Shown in pieces: positions 17,482 to 25,102 of a DNA stretch of 64,000 bases. The notes under the pieces were generated by a model that was given only the letters and a program-made list of their open reading frames with translations, searched no databases and was not told the origin of the DNA. The DNA is from Streptomyces sp. I05A-00742 (GTDB lineage: Bacteria > Actinomycetota > Actinomycetes > Streptomycetales > Streptomycetaceae). The DNA lies in the NCBI RefSeq assembly GCF_013055795.1, contig NZ_JABETO010000002.1:129738-193737 (forward strand), in the 5' to 3' direction. Position numbers and translations under genes: made by a program. Within the stretch, counting starts at the first letter, position 1, and every line of letters begins with the position of its first letter.

Positions 17482-18405
17482 TCAGCCCAGTTGGGACTGG
17501 ACCTGTCCCGAGATCAGCTCCAGGTGGTCGAGATCGTCCAGATCCAGGATCTGGAGGTAGACACGGGACGCGCCGGCCTCCGCGTACCGGCCGATCTTGT
17601 CGACCACCTCGGCCGGAGAACCCGCCAGACCGTTCGCCCTGAGCTCGTCGACCTCCCGGCCGATGGCCGCCGCCCGGCGCGCCACCTCGGCGTCGTCCTT
17701 GCCCACGCACGCCACCAGGGCGTTGGAGTACACCAGGTCGTCCGCCTTCCGGCCCTCTTCCTCGGCCGCCGCCCGGACCCGGCCGAACTGCCGCCGGGTG
17801 GCCTCGACCGACTCGAAGGGCACGTTGAACTCATCGGCGTACCGGGCGGCGAGCCGCGGCGTCCGGGACGCCCCCATGCCCCCGATGAGCACCGGCACCT
17901 TGGGCTGGGCCGGCTTGGGCAGCGCCGGGGAGTCGGCCAGTTGGTAGTACTCGCCGTCGAAGTCGAATGTCCCGCCCACCTCCGTTCCCCACAGTCCCGT
18001 GACGATCGCCAGCTGCTCCTCCAGGCGCCCGAACTTCTCCTTCGGGAAGGGGATTCCGTACGCCGTGTGCTCCGCCTCGTACCAGCCGGCGCCCAGCCCC
18101 AACTCGACGCGCCCGCCCGACATCCGGTCGACCTGGGCCACCTGGATGGCCAGCACACCCGGCAGCCGGAACGTCCCCGCGGTCATGAGCGTCCCGAGCC
18201 GGATGCGCCGGGTCTCCCGGGCGAGCCCGGCCAGGGTGATCCAGGCGTCGGTGGGACCGGGCAGCCCGTCGGAGGACCCCATGGCCAGGTAGTGGTCGGA
18301 GCGGAAGAAGGCGTCGAAGCCGAGATCTTCGGTGGCCTTGGCCACGGTGAGAAGGGTGTCGTAGCTCGCCCCCTGCTGGGGCTCGGTGAAAATGCGCAGG
18401 TCCAT
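17482..18405 (-). CDS. LLM-class F420-dependent oxidoreductase
   Basis: This 307-aa luciferase-like TIM-barrel protein probably uses F420. It has the pattern GFDAFFRSDHYL near residue 30, then RIRLGTLMTAGTFRLPGVLA and GGRVELGLGAGW. The substrate is unknown. The ATG at 18405 was chosen because it gives the common family start MDLRIF. An ATG three codons upstream at 18414 has a better-spaced GAAGG and could be the true start. Confidence 0.85.
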   Translation of the reverse strand: MDLRIFTEPQQGASYDTLLTVAKATEDLGFDAFFRSDHYLAMGSSDGLPGPTDAWITLAGLARETRRIRLGTLMTAGTFRLPGVLAIQVAQVDRMSGGRVELGLGAGWYEAEHTAYGIPFPKEKFGRLEEQLAIVTGLWGTEVGGTFDFDGEYYQLADSPALPKPAQPKVPVLIGGMGASRTPRLAARYADEFNVPFESVEATRRQFGRVRAAAEEEGRKADDLVYSNALVACVGKDDAEVARRAAAIGREVDELRANGLAGSPAEVVDKIGRYAEAGASRVYLQILDLDDLDHLELISGQVQSQLG

Positions 18406-18653
18406 ACCTCCCATCCTGCACCTTCGAACACAGGTCAACCGCACGGCCCCCGCGCCGCCGCACCGGCCCCTGTCGGGTGAATCTCCCCCGCTCGCACCGG
18501 CCGTCCGGGCAGCGGCCAGTATCCGGCACGCACGGTGATCGTTGGCCTCGGCGGAGCCGGACCGCCCGGCCCGCGCACCGGTTTTCCCTGCCGGAGGCGA
18601 CGACCGCAACGCCGCTCCTCCGCCTCGGAGGAGCCCAGGGCCGAGGAGGCCAC

Positions 18654-18857
18654 ATGCACCAGGAAGCCGTGCCCACCGAGGCGGTGCCCAACCAGGCCGC
18701 TTCCCCGCAGCAGAACGCGCCCAAGGGCCTGCTGCAACAGATGGAGGAGCTGATGGCAGCGCTGAACGCCGATCTGTCGCAGCTCGACGCCGATCTCCAG
18801 TCCTCCGCCGAAAGGCCGGCGCCCACCCACGAAGCCGAGACCGAGGCCGACGGCTGA
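18654..18857 (+). CDS. Small hypothetical protein
   Basis: This 67-aa protein starts at an ATG with GAGGAGG five bases upstream, one of the best ribosome sites in the window. The sequence has a Pro/Ala/Gln-rich N-terminal third. An amphipathic helical stretch, LLQQMEELMAALNADLSQLD, follows at about residues 26-45, and the tail is acidic. There is no signal peptide and no Cys. It resembles an adaptor or assembly peptide more than a toxin, and I do not recognise a family. Confidence 0.55.
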   Translation: MHQEAVPTEAVPNQAASPQQNAPKGLLQQMEELMAALNADLSQLDADLQSSAERPAPTHEAETEADG

Positions 18858-18868
18858 CCGCTCGCGCT

Positions 18869-19327
18869 TCACGCGGCACCCCCTCTCTCCCGCAGGGCGA
18901 TCCGTCTCAACAGCCCGCCCACCCGGTCCCCGGTCTCGTCGGCCGCGTCGATCGCCTCGATGCACTGCCAGTAGAGGCCGTCCTCCTCGCAGGCGCAGGC
19001 CACTCCGACCAGAGCGATACCCACGTCCCCGAGGAGCGCGGCGAGCTCCGTCAGCGTCCCCCACGGGTCACGGACCACCGAGAGCCGCGCCGCCCGTAAG
19101 CCTCCGGCGCGCAGGGCGACCTGCCGCAGCGCGCCGGAGGCCCGGCCGCCCGCTTCGCTCAGCCCGCACGCCGCCGCCCGGACCTCGAAGGGCCCGTGGG
19201 CCGCGAGGTGCCCTCCGACAGCCTGGGCCAGAGCTTGGGTCTGCCATGCCTCGGCGACGATGTCCTGCATCGTCCTCGCCTCGGCCAGGGCGACCCGGGT
19301 GGCCTCGATCAACCGCAGTGCGTCCAT
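18869..19327 (-). CDS. Hypothetical protein, probably DUF6099-like
   Basis: This 152-aa, Ala-rich, all-helical protein starts MDALRLIEATRVALAEARTM behind GGGGGA. It has no membrane segment. It includes a small cluster, ACACEEDGLYWQC, in the second half. It resembles actinobacterial proteins of unknown function that I recall as DUF6099; this needs a profile search. It converges with the small ORF at 18654, leaving 11 bp. Confidence 0.65.
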   Translation of the reverse strand: MDALRLIEATRVALAEARTMQDIVAEAWQTQALAQAVGGHLAAHGPFEVRAAACGLSEAGGRASGALRQVALRAGGLRAARLSVVRDPWGTLTELAALLGDVGIALVGVACACEEDGLYWQCIEAIDAADETGDRVGGLLRRIALRERGGAA

Positions 19328-19410
19328 TGCCGGTCCCCCAGTTTCCGCCTGTGCGCTCTCACTACTCAGAGTGATGGCTAACCGCCGGAAAAGCCAGGGG
19401 AATTCAGAAA

Positions 19411-19439
19411 TCTGTGGATACCAAATGCGCTGTGGACAA
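19411..19439 (-). promoter_or_regulatory. Two DnaA-box-like 9-mers
   Basis: On the reverse strand TTGTCCACA (19431-19439) matches the Streptomyces DnaA-box consensus exactly. GTATCCACA (19413-19421) matches the E. coli form at seven of nine positions. They are 9 bp apart in a 117-bp intergenic stretch. Function is untested. Confidence 0.3.
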
Positions 19440-19444
19440 CACAA

Positions 19445-19834
19445 TCACTCCGGAGAGTGACGAGCAGAGGAACCCTGACTCCCGGCAGCCCGCTCCCCCG
19501 CTACCGGAAACCGCCGCTCGTTCCTTTCGATCTTGGCGGACAGCGCCTCCAGCACATCGACCCCCAACACCTCGCAGAACTGGAGCAGATAGGCCAGCAC
19601 GTCCGCGACCTCGTCCTTCACCCGTTCCGCCGTCGCCGCGTCGGCCATCACGCGCGTCGACTCCTCGGGCGTCAGCCACTGGAAGATCTCCATCAGCTCG
19701 GCCGCCTCGACGCTCAGCGCCGCCGCCAGGTTCTTGGGCGTGTGGAAGGGCTGCCAGTCGCGGGCGGCGGCGAAGGCCGCCAGCCGCCGTTGCAGAACCT
19801 CAAGATCCCCGGGTGCTCCGTTGTGCTCCGTCAT
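19445..19834 (-). CDS. MazG-like nucleotide pyrophosphohydrolase
   Basis: This 129-aa all-alpha NTP-PPase-fold protein probably hydrolyses (d)NTPs to monophosphates. The metal-binding helices are seen as EAAELMEIFQW (about residues 43-53) and KDEVADVLAYLLQFCE (about 72-87), the typical ExxE...ExxD arrangement. The N-terminal FHTPKNLAAAL is common in this group. The ATG at 19834 overlaps the stop of the ATPase gene upstream (ATGA), so the two are co-translated. Confidence 0.87.
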   Translation of the reverse strand: MTEHNGAPGDLEVLQRRLAAFAAARDWQPFHTPKNLAAALSVEAAELMEIFQWLTPEESTRVMADAATAERVKDEVADVLAYLLQFCEVLGVDVLEALSAKIERNERRFPVAGERAAGSQGSSARHSPE

Positions 19835-21015
19835 GCCCCCAGATCTACCATCGAGGCGCCCGGCACCTCTGCCGCCACCTCGGCCGCTTCCCCTCGCACC
19901 GTGCCCACCAGCCTGATGTGCCCCCTCTCGCACATGCGCGCCGCCAGCCCCAGCAACTCCCGCGCCTGGACCGGATCGAGACACCGGTCGAACCCGTCCG
20001 CGAGCACGGTCAGCGTCTGGAGCGCGGGCAGCACCTCGGCGGCAAGGTCCACCGCGAGCACGCCCGGGCCCGTGAGCAGGACCAGGCACAGCGCCAGATA
20101 CCGCAACTCCCCGTCCCCGAGCCGTTCCAGCGGAGTCGCCGCTCCCGCGCCCCGCGCCAGGACGGCCCGGACGAAACCGCCGTCCAGCCCCTGCACCCCC
20201 ACGCCCTCGACCGGCCCGCGACAGCCGGCGTCCGCCGCGGAGACCAGGGCCGCGTGCCGGATGACGCACTCACTGCCGGTGCGGCCCAGTACGGCGGCAA
20301 CGTTGTCACAGGCGCTCCGCAGCCGTCCGTCCCGCGCCGCGACCGGTGCCCGCATCAACTCGGGCCGCGGATCGCAGGGGAACACCGAGCGCAGCGCGAC
20401 GACGACCTGCTCCGCGGCGTCAAGCACCAGCCGCTGTCCGGCCGTCTTGCCCGCCACCCGCAACGGCAGCAGCGCGGTTCCCAGCCGGTCGCCCGGCAGG
20501 GGAGCCCGGGTCACCGGGACCGCCCCGGCCGTGTGCCACGCCGCCTCGACGGTCGGCAGCCCCGGGTCGCGCAGCGCCGTCGACAACAGCGTCCGGCCGG
20601 CTCCCGTCAACCGCTCGCCGACCACCCGCACGTCGGGTTCGGCCTGCACCGCCAGGTCCAGGGCGACCGGCCCGACGGGCCCCTCGACCGTGCAGCCGAT
20701 CCGGAACCCGCGCCGCCCCTGCGCGTCCGGCCGGGCCCGGTGCGGGACGCAGGCCGGGGCGCCGCCCGCCACCGGGGCGAGGGCCTCGTCCAGACCGTCA
20801 CCCCCGGCGAGCCGGGCCAGCACCTCGTACGCCTGGAGCACGCTCGACTTGCCGCTTCCGCTGGCGCCCCGGAACAGGGTCAGCGGCCCCAGCGCGAAGG
20901 TGGCGTTGCGGTGCGACTTGAAGGCGGAGAGCCGCAGTTCGGTGACGAAGGGGCGGACGACGGCGGGGCGTCGGGGCCGGGGCGCGGCGGCCGTTCGGGC
21001 ACTGCTTGCTTCCAT
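19831..21015 (-). CDS. SMC/RecF-like AAA ATPase
   Basis: This 394-aa ATPase has the ABC-type Walker A GASGSGKSSVLQAYE at about residue 50, preceded by LSAFKSHRNATFALGPLTLF, as in RecF/OLD-like proteins. A signature-like LGDGELRYLALCL and a region LAVDLAAEVLPAL, corresponding to the Walker B segment, lie in the last third. There is no long coiled coil. It is translationally coupled to the MazG-like gene. Its role is unknown; it may be a nucleic-acid-linked housekeeping or stress ATPase. Confidence 0.75.
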   Translation of the reverse strand: MEASSARTAAAPRPRRPAVVRPFVTELRLSAFKSHRNATFALGPLTLFRGASGSGKSSVLQAYEVLARLAGGDGLDEALAPVAGGAPACVPHRARPDAQGRRGFRIGCTVEGPVGPVALDLAVQAEPDVRVVGERLTGAGRTLLSTALRDPGLPTVEAAWHTAGAVPVTRAPLPGDRLGTALLPLRVAGKTAGQRLVLDAAEQVVVALRSVFPCDPRPELMRAPVAARDGRLRSACDNVAAVLGRTGSECVIRHAALVSAADAGCRGPVEGVGVQGLDGGFVRAVLARGAGAATPLERLGDGELRYLALCLVLLTGPGVLAVDLAAEVLPALQTLTVLADGFDRCLDPVQARELLGLAARMCERGHIRLVGTVRGEAAEVAAEVPGASMVDLGA

Positions 21016-21039
21016 GCCCGGACCGTATGGTGCGTCCGG

Positions 21040-21453
21040 TCAGCCAAACCGTTTCAGCCTGTCGTTCTTCCTACGATCGGAGTACGTCGTGGCGACCTCG
21101 GTGCCTTCGGGCGCGAGCAGGAAGACATTGGTGTCGACGCGGTGCATGCCGCTGCCGAGCCCGAAGACGACGCCGCTGGAGAAGTCGAGGATGCGCTTGG
21201 CGACATCGGTGTCCGCGCTGGTGAGGTCCAGCAGCACGGGCGTCCCGTTGATCAAGTGCTCCGCGACCTCGCGGGCGTCCGCGAAGATCTGCACCCGGAG
21301 GACCACGAGCCTCCGCTGGTTCGGTTCCGTCTCCGGCTCCTCCTCGGGGAGCGACCGGTGGTTGGACCAGGACGGCCAGGTGTGATGACCGCGCAACGGC
21401 ACGACCTCGGCCAGCCCCTCCCACTGCTCGTCGGTGGCCTCTGACCTGTTCAC
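21040..21453 (-). CDS. SepF-like cell-division protein paralogue
   Basis: This is a 137-aa SepF-family protein. SepF anchors FtsZ to the membrane. The fold is visible in RRLVVLRVQIFADAREVAEHL (about residues 47-67), GTPVLLDLTSADTDVAKRILDF and FGLGSGMHRVDTNVFLLAP. The start GTG at 21453 has GGAGGGG seven bases upstream. No ftsZ, ylmE or ylmG flanks it, so it is not the main sepF of the division cluster. Streptomyces carries extra SepF-like genes (SflA, SflB); from memory, an arcA-argF-linked copy corresponds to SflB, which synteny comparison would settle. Confidence 0.85.
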   Translation of the reverse strand: MNRSEATDEQWEGLAEVVPLRGHHTWPSWSNHRSLPEEEPETEPNQRRLVVLRVQIFADAREVAEHLINGTPVLLDLTSADTDVAKRILDFSSGVVFGLGSGMHRVDTNVFLLAPEGTEVATTYSDRRKNDRLKRFG

Positions 21454-21688
21454 CGGATCACCCCTCCGGGGAACGCGCTGGTTATGTACATCCGGCGATT
21501 CTAGGGAGACGGGCGCCCCCATTCGGCCCAATGACACGCGCGGCGCCCCTATCGCACGACTTGACGGGACATGTCCTGGGCGGACAGGAGGCTGACTGGC
21601 GCCTCTCTACTCACGAGGGGAACTCCGCGGCTCCCATTTCACGATGGCCACTTTGGCCTTTCGGCGAACGGAAGTCGTTCTGCACCTC

Positions 21689-22000
21689 TCAGCTCACACC
21701 GGCCATCCGGAGCAACGCGGTGGTCGCCGCGGCCGCCACCACCACGACCAGGAACGACACCTTCCGGAGCGCCAGCACGGCGCCGACGAGGACTCCCGCC
21801 GGGCGGGACCAGCCCGCGAAACCGTGCCCCACGGTCAGTGCCGAGACGGCCGCCATGGCGCAGAGCAGCACGGTCGCGGAGGTCGACAGCGCAGCGCGGA
21901 CCCGGCCCGACAGCTCGAACCGACTGTGGACGAGCGGGCCGCAGACGCGCAGCAGATACGTGCCGACGGCCAGCATGAACACGGCCTGAAGGGTCATCAT
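21689..22000 (-). CDS. azlD: AzlD branched-chain amino acid exporter, small subunit
   Basis: This 103-aa membrane protein has about four hydrophobic segments and the AzlD-typical TYLLRVCGPLV near residue 14. It overlaps azlC by ATGA at 22000-21997. With AzlC it forms a two-component amino-acid exporter of the LIV-E family. Confidence 0.88.
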   Translation of the reverse strand: MMTLQAVFMLAVGTYLLRVCGPLVHSRFELSGRVRAALSTSATVLLCAMAAVSALTVGHGFAGWSRPAGVLVGAVLALRKVSFLVVVVAAAATTALLRMAGVS

Positions 22001-22701
22001 CCGCGCTCACCCGCCTGCGGAACAGCCGCGCCCGACCTCGTACGCAGGGCCGCCGGCAGACCCACGAGCGCCAGCAGCACCGGCAGCCCGCTCGGCAGGA
22101 AGGGCGCGGCGGCCAGCGCCACCGCGGCCCCCAGCAGTGCGGCCCGGCGGGCTCCGGAGTCGCGCAGCGCGGGCAGCACCAGGGCCAGAAGCACCATGGG
22201 TTCGGCGGCGTCGAGCCCCAGGGCCCGCGCGTCACCCACCGCCCGGCCGGCCAGGACGCCGAGGAGGGTGCCCGCGTTCCACGTGACGAACAGCACGACA
22301 CCGCAGACGAGGTAGGCGGCCCGGCGCCGCTCGAGTTCCCGCTCGGCGCCGGCGAACGCGACCGCCTGGTCGACCAGGACGTGGCTGCCCAGCAGCCGGG
22401 CTGGCCAGCGGACGGACAGGACGTCGGCGACGGTCAGTCCGTAGACCAGCAGGCGCGCGTTGAGCACCAGCCCGGCGATCACGGCCGCGACGGTTCCTCC
22501 ACCGCCGAGCACGATGTCGAGCGTGGCGAACTGGGCGCCCCCGGCGAAGACCGCGAGGGACATGGTCAGCGGCACCCACGCGGGCTGCCCGGCGGAGACA
22601 GCGATGGCGCCGAAGGAGGCCCCCACCACCCCCATCGCAGCGCCCACCGCGCCTATGTCGCGCAGTACAGCGCGGTCGAGTGTTCTCCAGAACGAACGCA
22701 T
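21997..22701 (-). CDS. azlC: AzlC branched-chain amino acid exporter, large subunit
   Basis: This 234-aa integral membrane protein is the AzlC half of the exporter. FGAIAVSAGQPAWVPLTMSL and VFAGGAQFATLDIV are the hallmark segments near the N-terminus. The ATG at 22701 lies about 8 bases after a reverse-strand -10-like CATTCT (22714-22709), with -35-like TTGACG (22738-22733) 18 bp before it. This suggests a leaderless transcript. It is divergent from the XRE-cupin regulator. Confidence 0.88.
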   Translation of the reverse strand: MRSFWRTLDRAVLRDIGAVGAAMGVVGASFGAIAVSAGQPAWVPLTMSLAVFAGGAQFATLDIVLGGGGTVAAVIAGLVLNARLLVYGLTVADVLSVRWPARLLGSHVLVDQAVAFAGAERELERRRAAYLVCGVVLFVTWNAGTLLGVLAGRAVGDARALGLDAAEPMVLLALVLPALRDSGARRAALLGAAVALAAAPFLPSGLPVLLALVGLPAALRTRSGAAVPQAGERG

Positions 22702-22735
22702 GGTCGCTAGAATGAACACCGTCGCCGTCGTTCGT
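22692..22735. promoter_or_regulatory. Overlapping divergent promoters with a 7-bp inverted repeat
   Basis: The arms ACGAACG (22692-22698) and CGTTCGT (22729-22735) flank TAGAAT (22708-22713), a likely -10 for the rightward regulator. On the other strand CATTCT/TTGACG form the azlC promoter in the same bases. One protein bound here could repress both directions; autoregulation by the XRE-cupin protein is inferred. Confidence 0.45.
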
Positions 22736-22747
22736 CAAGGAGAACAA

Positions 22748-23332
22748 GTGGTCCGACACAACGAACAGGGGGCTCGCGACGCCGCCCGCCCCCCTCTCGC
22801 CCGCATCGCGGCCTCGATCCGCCGCGAGCGGGACCGCATGGACCTCTCGCTGTCGGAACTCGCCAAGCGGGCCGGCATCGCGAAGTCCACGCTCTCCCAA
22901 CTGGAGTCCGGGACGGGCAACCCGAGCGTGGAGACGCTGTGGGCGCTCGGCGTCGCCCTGGACGTCCCGTTCAGCAGGCTCGTCGACCCACCCCGCCCCC
23001 AAGTGACGGTGCTCCGCCTCGGCGAGGGCGCCACCGTCCCGTCGGAGCACGCCGACTACACGGCAAGCCTCCTCGCCTCCTGTCCGCCGCACGCCCGCCG
23101 GGACCTGTACCTGCTCCAAGTGGAACCGGGCACCCCACGCACCTCCGAACCCCATATGCCGGGCACCACGGAGCATGTGGTGATCGCTTCGGGGCGCGCC
23201 CTGATCGGCCCCAGCGACGAGCCCGCCGAACTCGGCCCCGGCGACTACATCGCCTATCCGGGCGACGTGCCGCACATCTGCCGGGCCCTGGAGGCGGGGA
23301 CGATCATCGTGATGGCCATGGAACACAAGTGA
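22748..23332 (+). CDS. XRE-family regulator with C-terminal cupin domain
   Basis: This is a 194-aa regulator. The helix-turn-helix covers about residues 20-75 (LSELAKRAGIAKSTLSQLES). The C-terminal half is a cupin that probably binds a small ligand (HMPGTTEHVVIASGRALI, GPGDYIAYPGDVPHI). The GTG at 22748 is preceded by AAGGAG at a spacing of six. The longer reading from ATG 22712 would overlap its own -10 box and is rejected. This type commonly sits beside azlCD or other amino-acid exporters and controls them. Confidence 0.88.
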   Translation: MVRHNEQGARDAARPPLARIAASIRRERDRMDLSLSELAKRAGIAKSTLSQLESGTGNPSVETLWALGVALDVPFSRLVDPPRPQVTVLRLGEGATVPSEHADYTASLLASCPPHARRDLYLLQVEPGTPRTSEPHMPGTTEHVVIASGRALIGPSDEPAELGPGDYIAYPGDVPHICRALEAGTIIVMAMEHK

Positions 23333-23445
23333 CCGCGGGAGCGTGAGGCGACCGTCCACGCCGTCGTCAACCAGAGCTGTATCCCTATAAAGCCACTGAC
23401 AGCATGTCATCTCCTGATGAAGGGCCCTCTCACCCAATAGAGGGA

Positions 23446-23481
23446 ATGCGCGTAGAGTAGCTGCTCGATTACTATGCGCAT
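23446..23481. promoter_or_regulatory. Inverted repeat abutting the start codon
   Basis: ATGCGCGTAG (23446-23455) and CTATGCGCAT (23472-23481) pair at nine of ten positions and end one base before the ATG at 23482. A smaller CCCTCT/AGAGGG hairpin lies just upstream (about 23427-23444). The repeat could be an operator or a structure hiding the start codon, which has no clear Shine-Dalgarno sequence. Confidence 0.4.
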
Positions 23482-23823
23482 ATGCCTCGGTGGGGTCAGA
23501 CGCGTACACAGTCCGTGATGCGGACTGTGTCGGTCGTGCTGATCTCCCTGCTGCTGATGGTGTCGGGGGGTGACCCGGCGATGGCCGCCGCCGACCCGGC
23601 CCGGGAGGAGAGCTCCATCTCCACGGAGTTCCGCCTCTCCGACGACCGCGCGGCGGACGCCGTCCCTCCGGAGAGCGTGATCACGGGCACACAACGCCGA
23701 TGCGGCACCCAGCAGGACGGCTCCGCGACGCCCTCCTCCGCCCCGAACCCCTCTGCCGCTCCCCGTGGTCTCCCGTCCGCACTGCGGACGCATCACGCGC
23801 GGAACGCCGTCCTGCGCTGCTGA
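23482..23823 (+). CDS. Small secreted hypothetical protein
   Basis: This 113-aa protein has a clear signal peptide. A basic N-terminus MPRWGQTRTQ is followed by the hydrophobic segment VVLISLLLMVSG and an AMA cleavage site near residue 35. The mature part is Ser/Pro/Ala-rich, with two cysteines (mid-protein and the final residue). I recognise no family. It precedes the NLR-type module and is on the same strand as the next weak ORF. Confidence 0.55.
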   Translation: MPRWGQTRTQSVMRTVSVVLISLLLMVSGGDPAMAAADPAREESSISTEFRLSDDRAADAVPPESVITGTQRRCGTQQDGSATPSSAPNPSAAPRGLPSALRTHHARNAVLRC

Positions 23824-23896
23824 GGTGACCCGCGCCGCCCGCCGAACGGCGGCGCCGCAGCGTCCCTCCGACCGCAGGCAAGAGAGCAGAGACGTG

Positions 23897-24235
23897 ATGC
23901 CCCTCGACCCCGCGCGGGCCGTGAGCGCCTACCTGCGCGCCCAGGCGTACCGCGATCAACTCCGTCCCCCTTCCCCTGGTTTCAACTCACCCTCCTCAAA
24001 AGCCCTCACCGACCCATGCGCCCCGCAGAACACAGCGGACTCGCATCCCCTGGATCACGAACCGACCTCCCTCGCACCACCGGAGGCCGGTCGCCGGGAT
24101 CGCCGTCCAGCACGACCGTTCGCCCGCTTCCTGCCGTTCCTCCGCAAGGGCCGCACCTCACCAGTCCCGTCCACCACATCCGGCTCCCCGCCATGTGGTC
24201 CACCCAGGGGAGAGCCGTCGCGCTCCACGAGTTGA
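23897..24235 (+). CDS. Hypothetical Pro-rich protein, weak
   Basis: This is a 112-aa open frame starting MPLDPARAVSAYLRAQAYRD, with only an AGAG-like ribosome site. The composition is Pro/Ser/Arg-rich with no recognisable fold. It lies 73 bp after the secreted-protein gene. It may be a real small gene or chance open frame in high-G+C DNA. The following 250 bp are non-coding. Confidence 0.3.
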   Translation: MPLDPARAVSAYLRAQAYRDQLRPPSPGFNSPSSKALTDPCAPQNTADSHPLDHEPTSLAPPEAGRRDRRPARPFARFLPFLRKGRTSPVPSTTSGSPPCGPPRGEPSRSTS

Positions 24236-24269
24236 GGGAACCGTTTCCTCACTCCGGACCGCTAGCGCT

Positions 24270-24308
24270 CCGGCGCTCGGCGCGGGTGTTTCCCGTGCCG
24301 GGCGCCGG
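24270..24308. terminator. Terminator-like hairpin before the repeat array
   Basis: CCGGCGC (24270-24276) pairs with GCGCCGG (24302-24308), with further complementarity inside (GCGGG with CCCGT). It would end transcription from the left and separate it from the repeat-led gene. Confidence 0.45.
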
Positions 24309-24457
24309 AGGGGGCGTGAGGCGATCTCAATGCCTCACTGAGGTGGCCTGCCCCCTGCTGGAGCGAGCGCACCGGAGGCAGCCGACACACGCCGCAGTAC
24401 GATCGCGGTCATGCGCAACGGGCTCCTGAAGCATTCACTCAGACCGGTTTGGGCGGT

Positions 24458-24486
24458 TTGTATCTGTTCGGGGCGCCCGGTACGAT
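24458..24486 (+). promoter_or_regulatory. Promoter candidate leading into the repeat array
   Basis: TTGTAT (24458-24463) and TACGAT (24481-24486) are separated by exactly 17 bp. The predicted start near 24493 would put the whole tandem array into the 5' leader of the downstream gene. The -10 overlaps the ATG at 24485, so if this promoter is real that ATG is not the start codon. Confidence 0.4.
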
Positions 24487-24503
24487 GATCAACTTTGGCA
24501 AGC

Positions 24504-25098
24504 GGGCAGCGGGCAGCGGGCAGCGGGCAGCGGGCAGCGGGCAGCGGGCAGCGGGCAGCGGGCAGCGGGCAGCGGGCAGCGGGCAGCGGGCAGCGGGCAG
24601 CGGGCAGCGGGCAGCGGGCAGCGGGCAGCGGGCAGCGGGCAGCGGGCAGCGGGCAGCGGGCAGCGGGCAGCGGGCAGCGGGCAGCGGGCAGCGGGCAGCG
24701 GGCAGCGGGCAGCGGGCAGCGGGCAGCGGGCAGCGGGCAGCGGGCAGCGGGCAGCGGGCAGCGGGCAGCGGGCAGCGGGCAGCGGGCAGCGGGCAGCGGG
24801 CAGCGGGCAGCGGGCAGCGGGCAGCGGGCAGCGGGCAGCGGGCAGCGGGCAGCGGGCAGCGGGCAGCGGGCAGCGGGCAGCGGGCAGCGGGCAGCGGGCA
24901 GCGGGCAGCGGGCAGCGGGCAGCGGGCAGCGGGCAGCGGGCAGCGGGCAGCGGGCAGCGGGCAGCGGGCAGCGGGCAGCGGGCAGCGGGCAGCGGGCAGC
25001 GGGCAGCGGGCAGCGGGCAGCAGGCAGCAGGCAGCAGGCAGCAGGCAGCAGGCAGCAGGCAGCAGGCAGCAGGCAGCAGGCAGCAGGCAGCAGGCAGC
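24504..25098. repeat. Heptanucleotide tandem array, 85 units (74 GGGCAGC + 11 AGGCAGC)
   Basis: The 595 bp are a perfect period-7 array. Seventy-four units of GGGCAGC (24504-25021) are followed by eleven AGGCAGC units (25022-25098). The array ends 4 bp before the GTG at 25103. Because 7 is not a multiple of 3, each added or lost unit shifts the frame. No frame of the array contains a stop on either strand, so all frames read through as a heptapeptide (AAGSGQR on the plus strand). A degenerate unit, GGCAAGC, borders the left end. The sharp switch between two homogeneous unit types indicates slippage expansion. Confidence 0.97.
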
Positions 25099-25102
25099 GA
25101 GT

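Noticed and set aside
21040..21453. Main sepF of the division and cell-wall cluster
   Set aside because: No ftsZ, ylm or divIVA genes are nearby; it is better seen as a SepF-like paralogue.
22712..23332. Longer XRE regulator starting at ATG 22712
   Set aside because: The ATG overlaps the likely -10 TAGAAT. The GTG at 22748 has AAGGAG at ideal spacing.
24504..25098. CRISPR array
   Set aside because: The unit is 7 bp with no spacers, and no cas gene is present.
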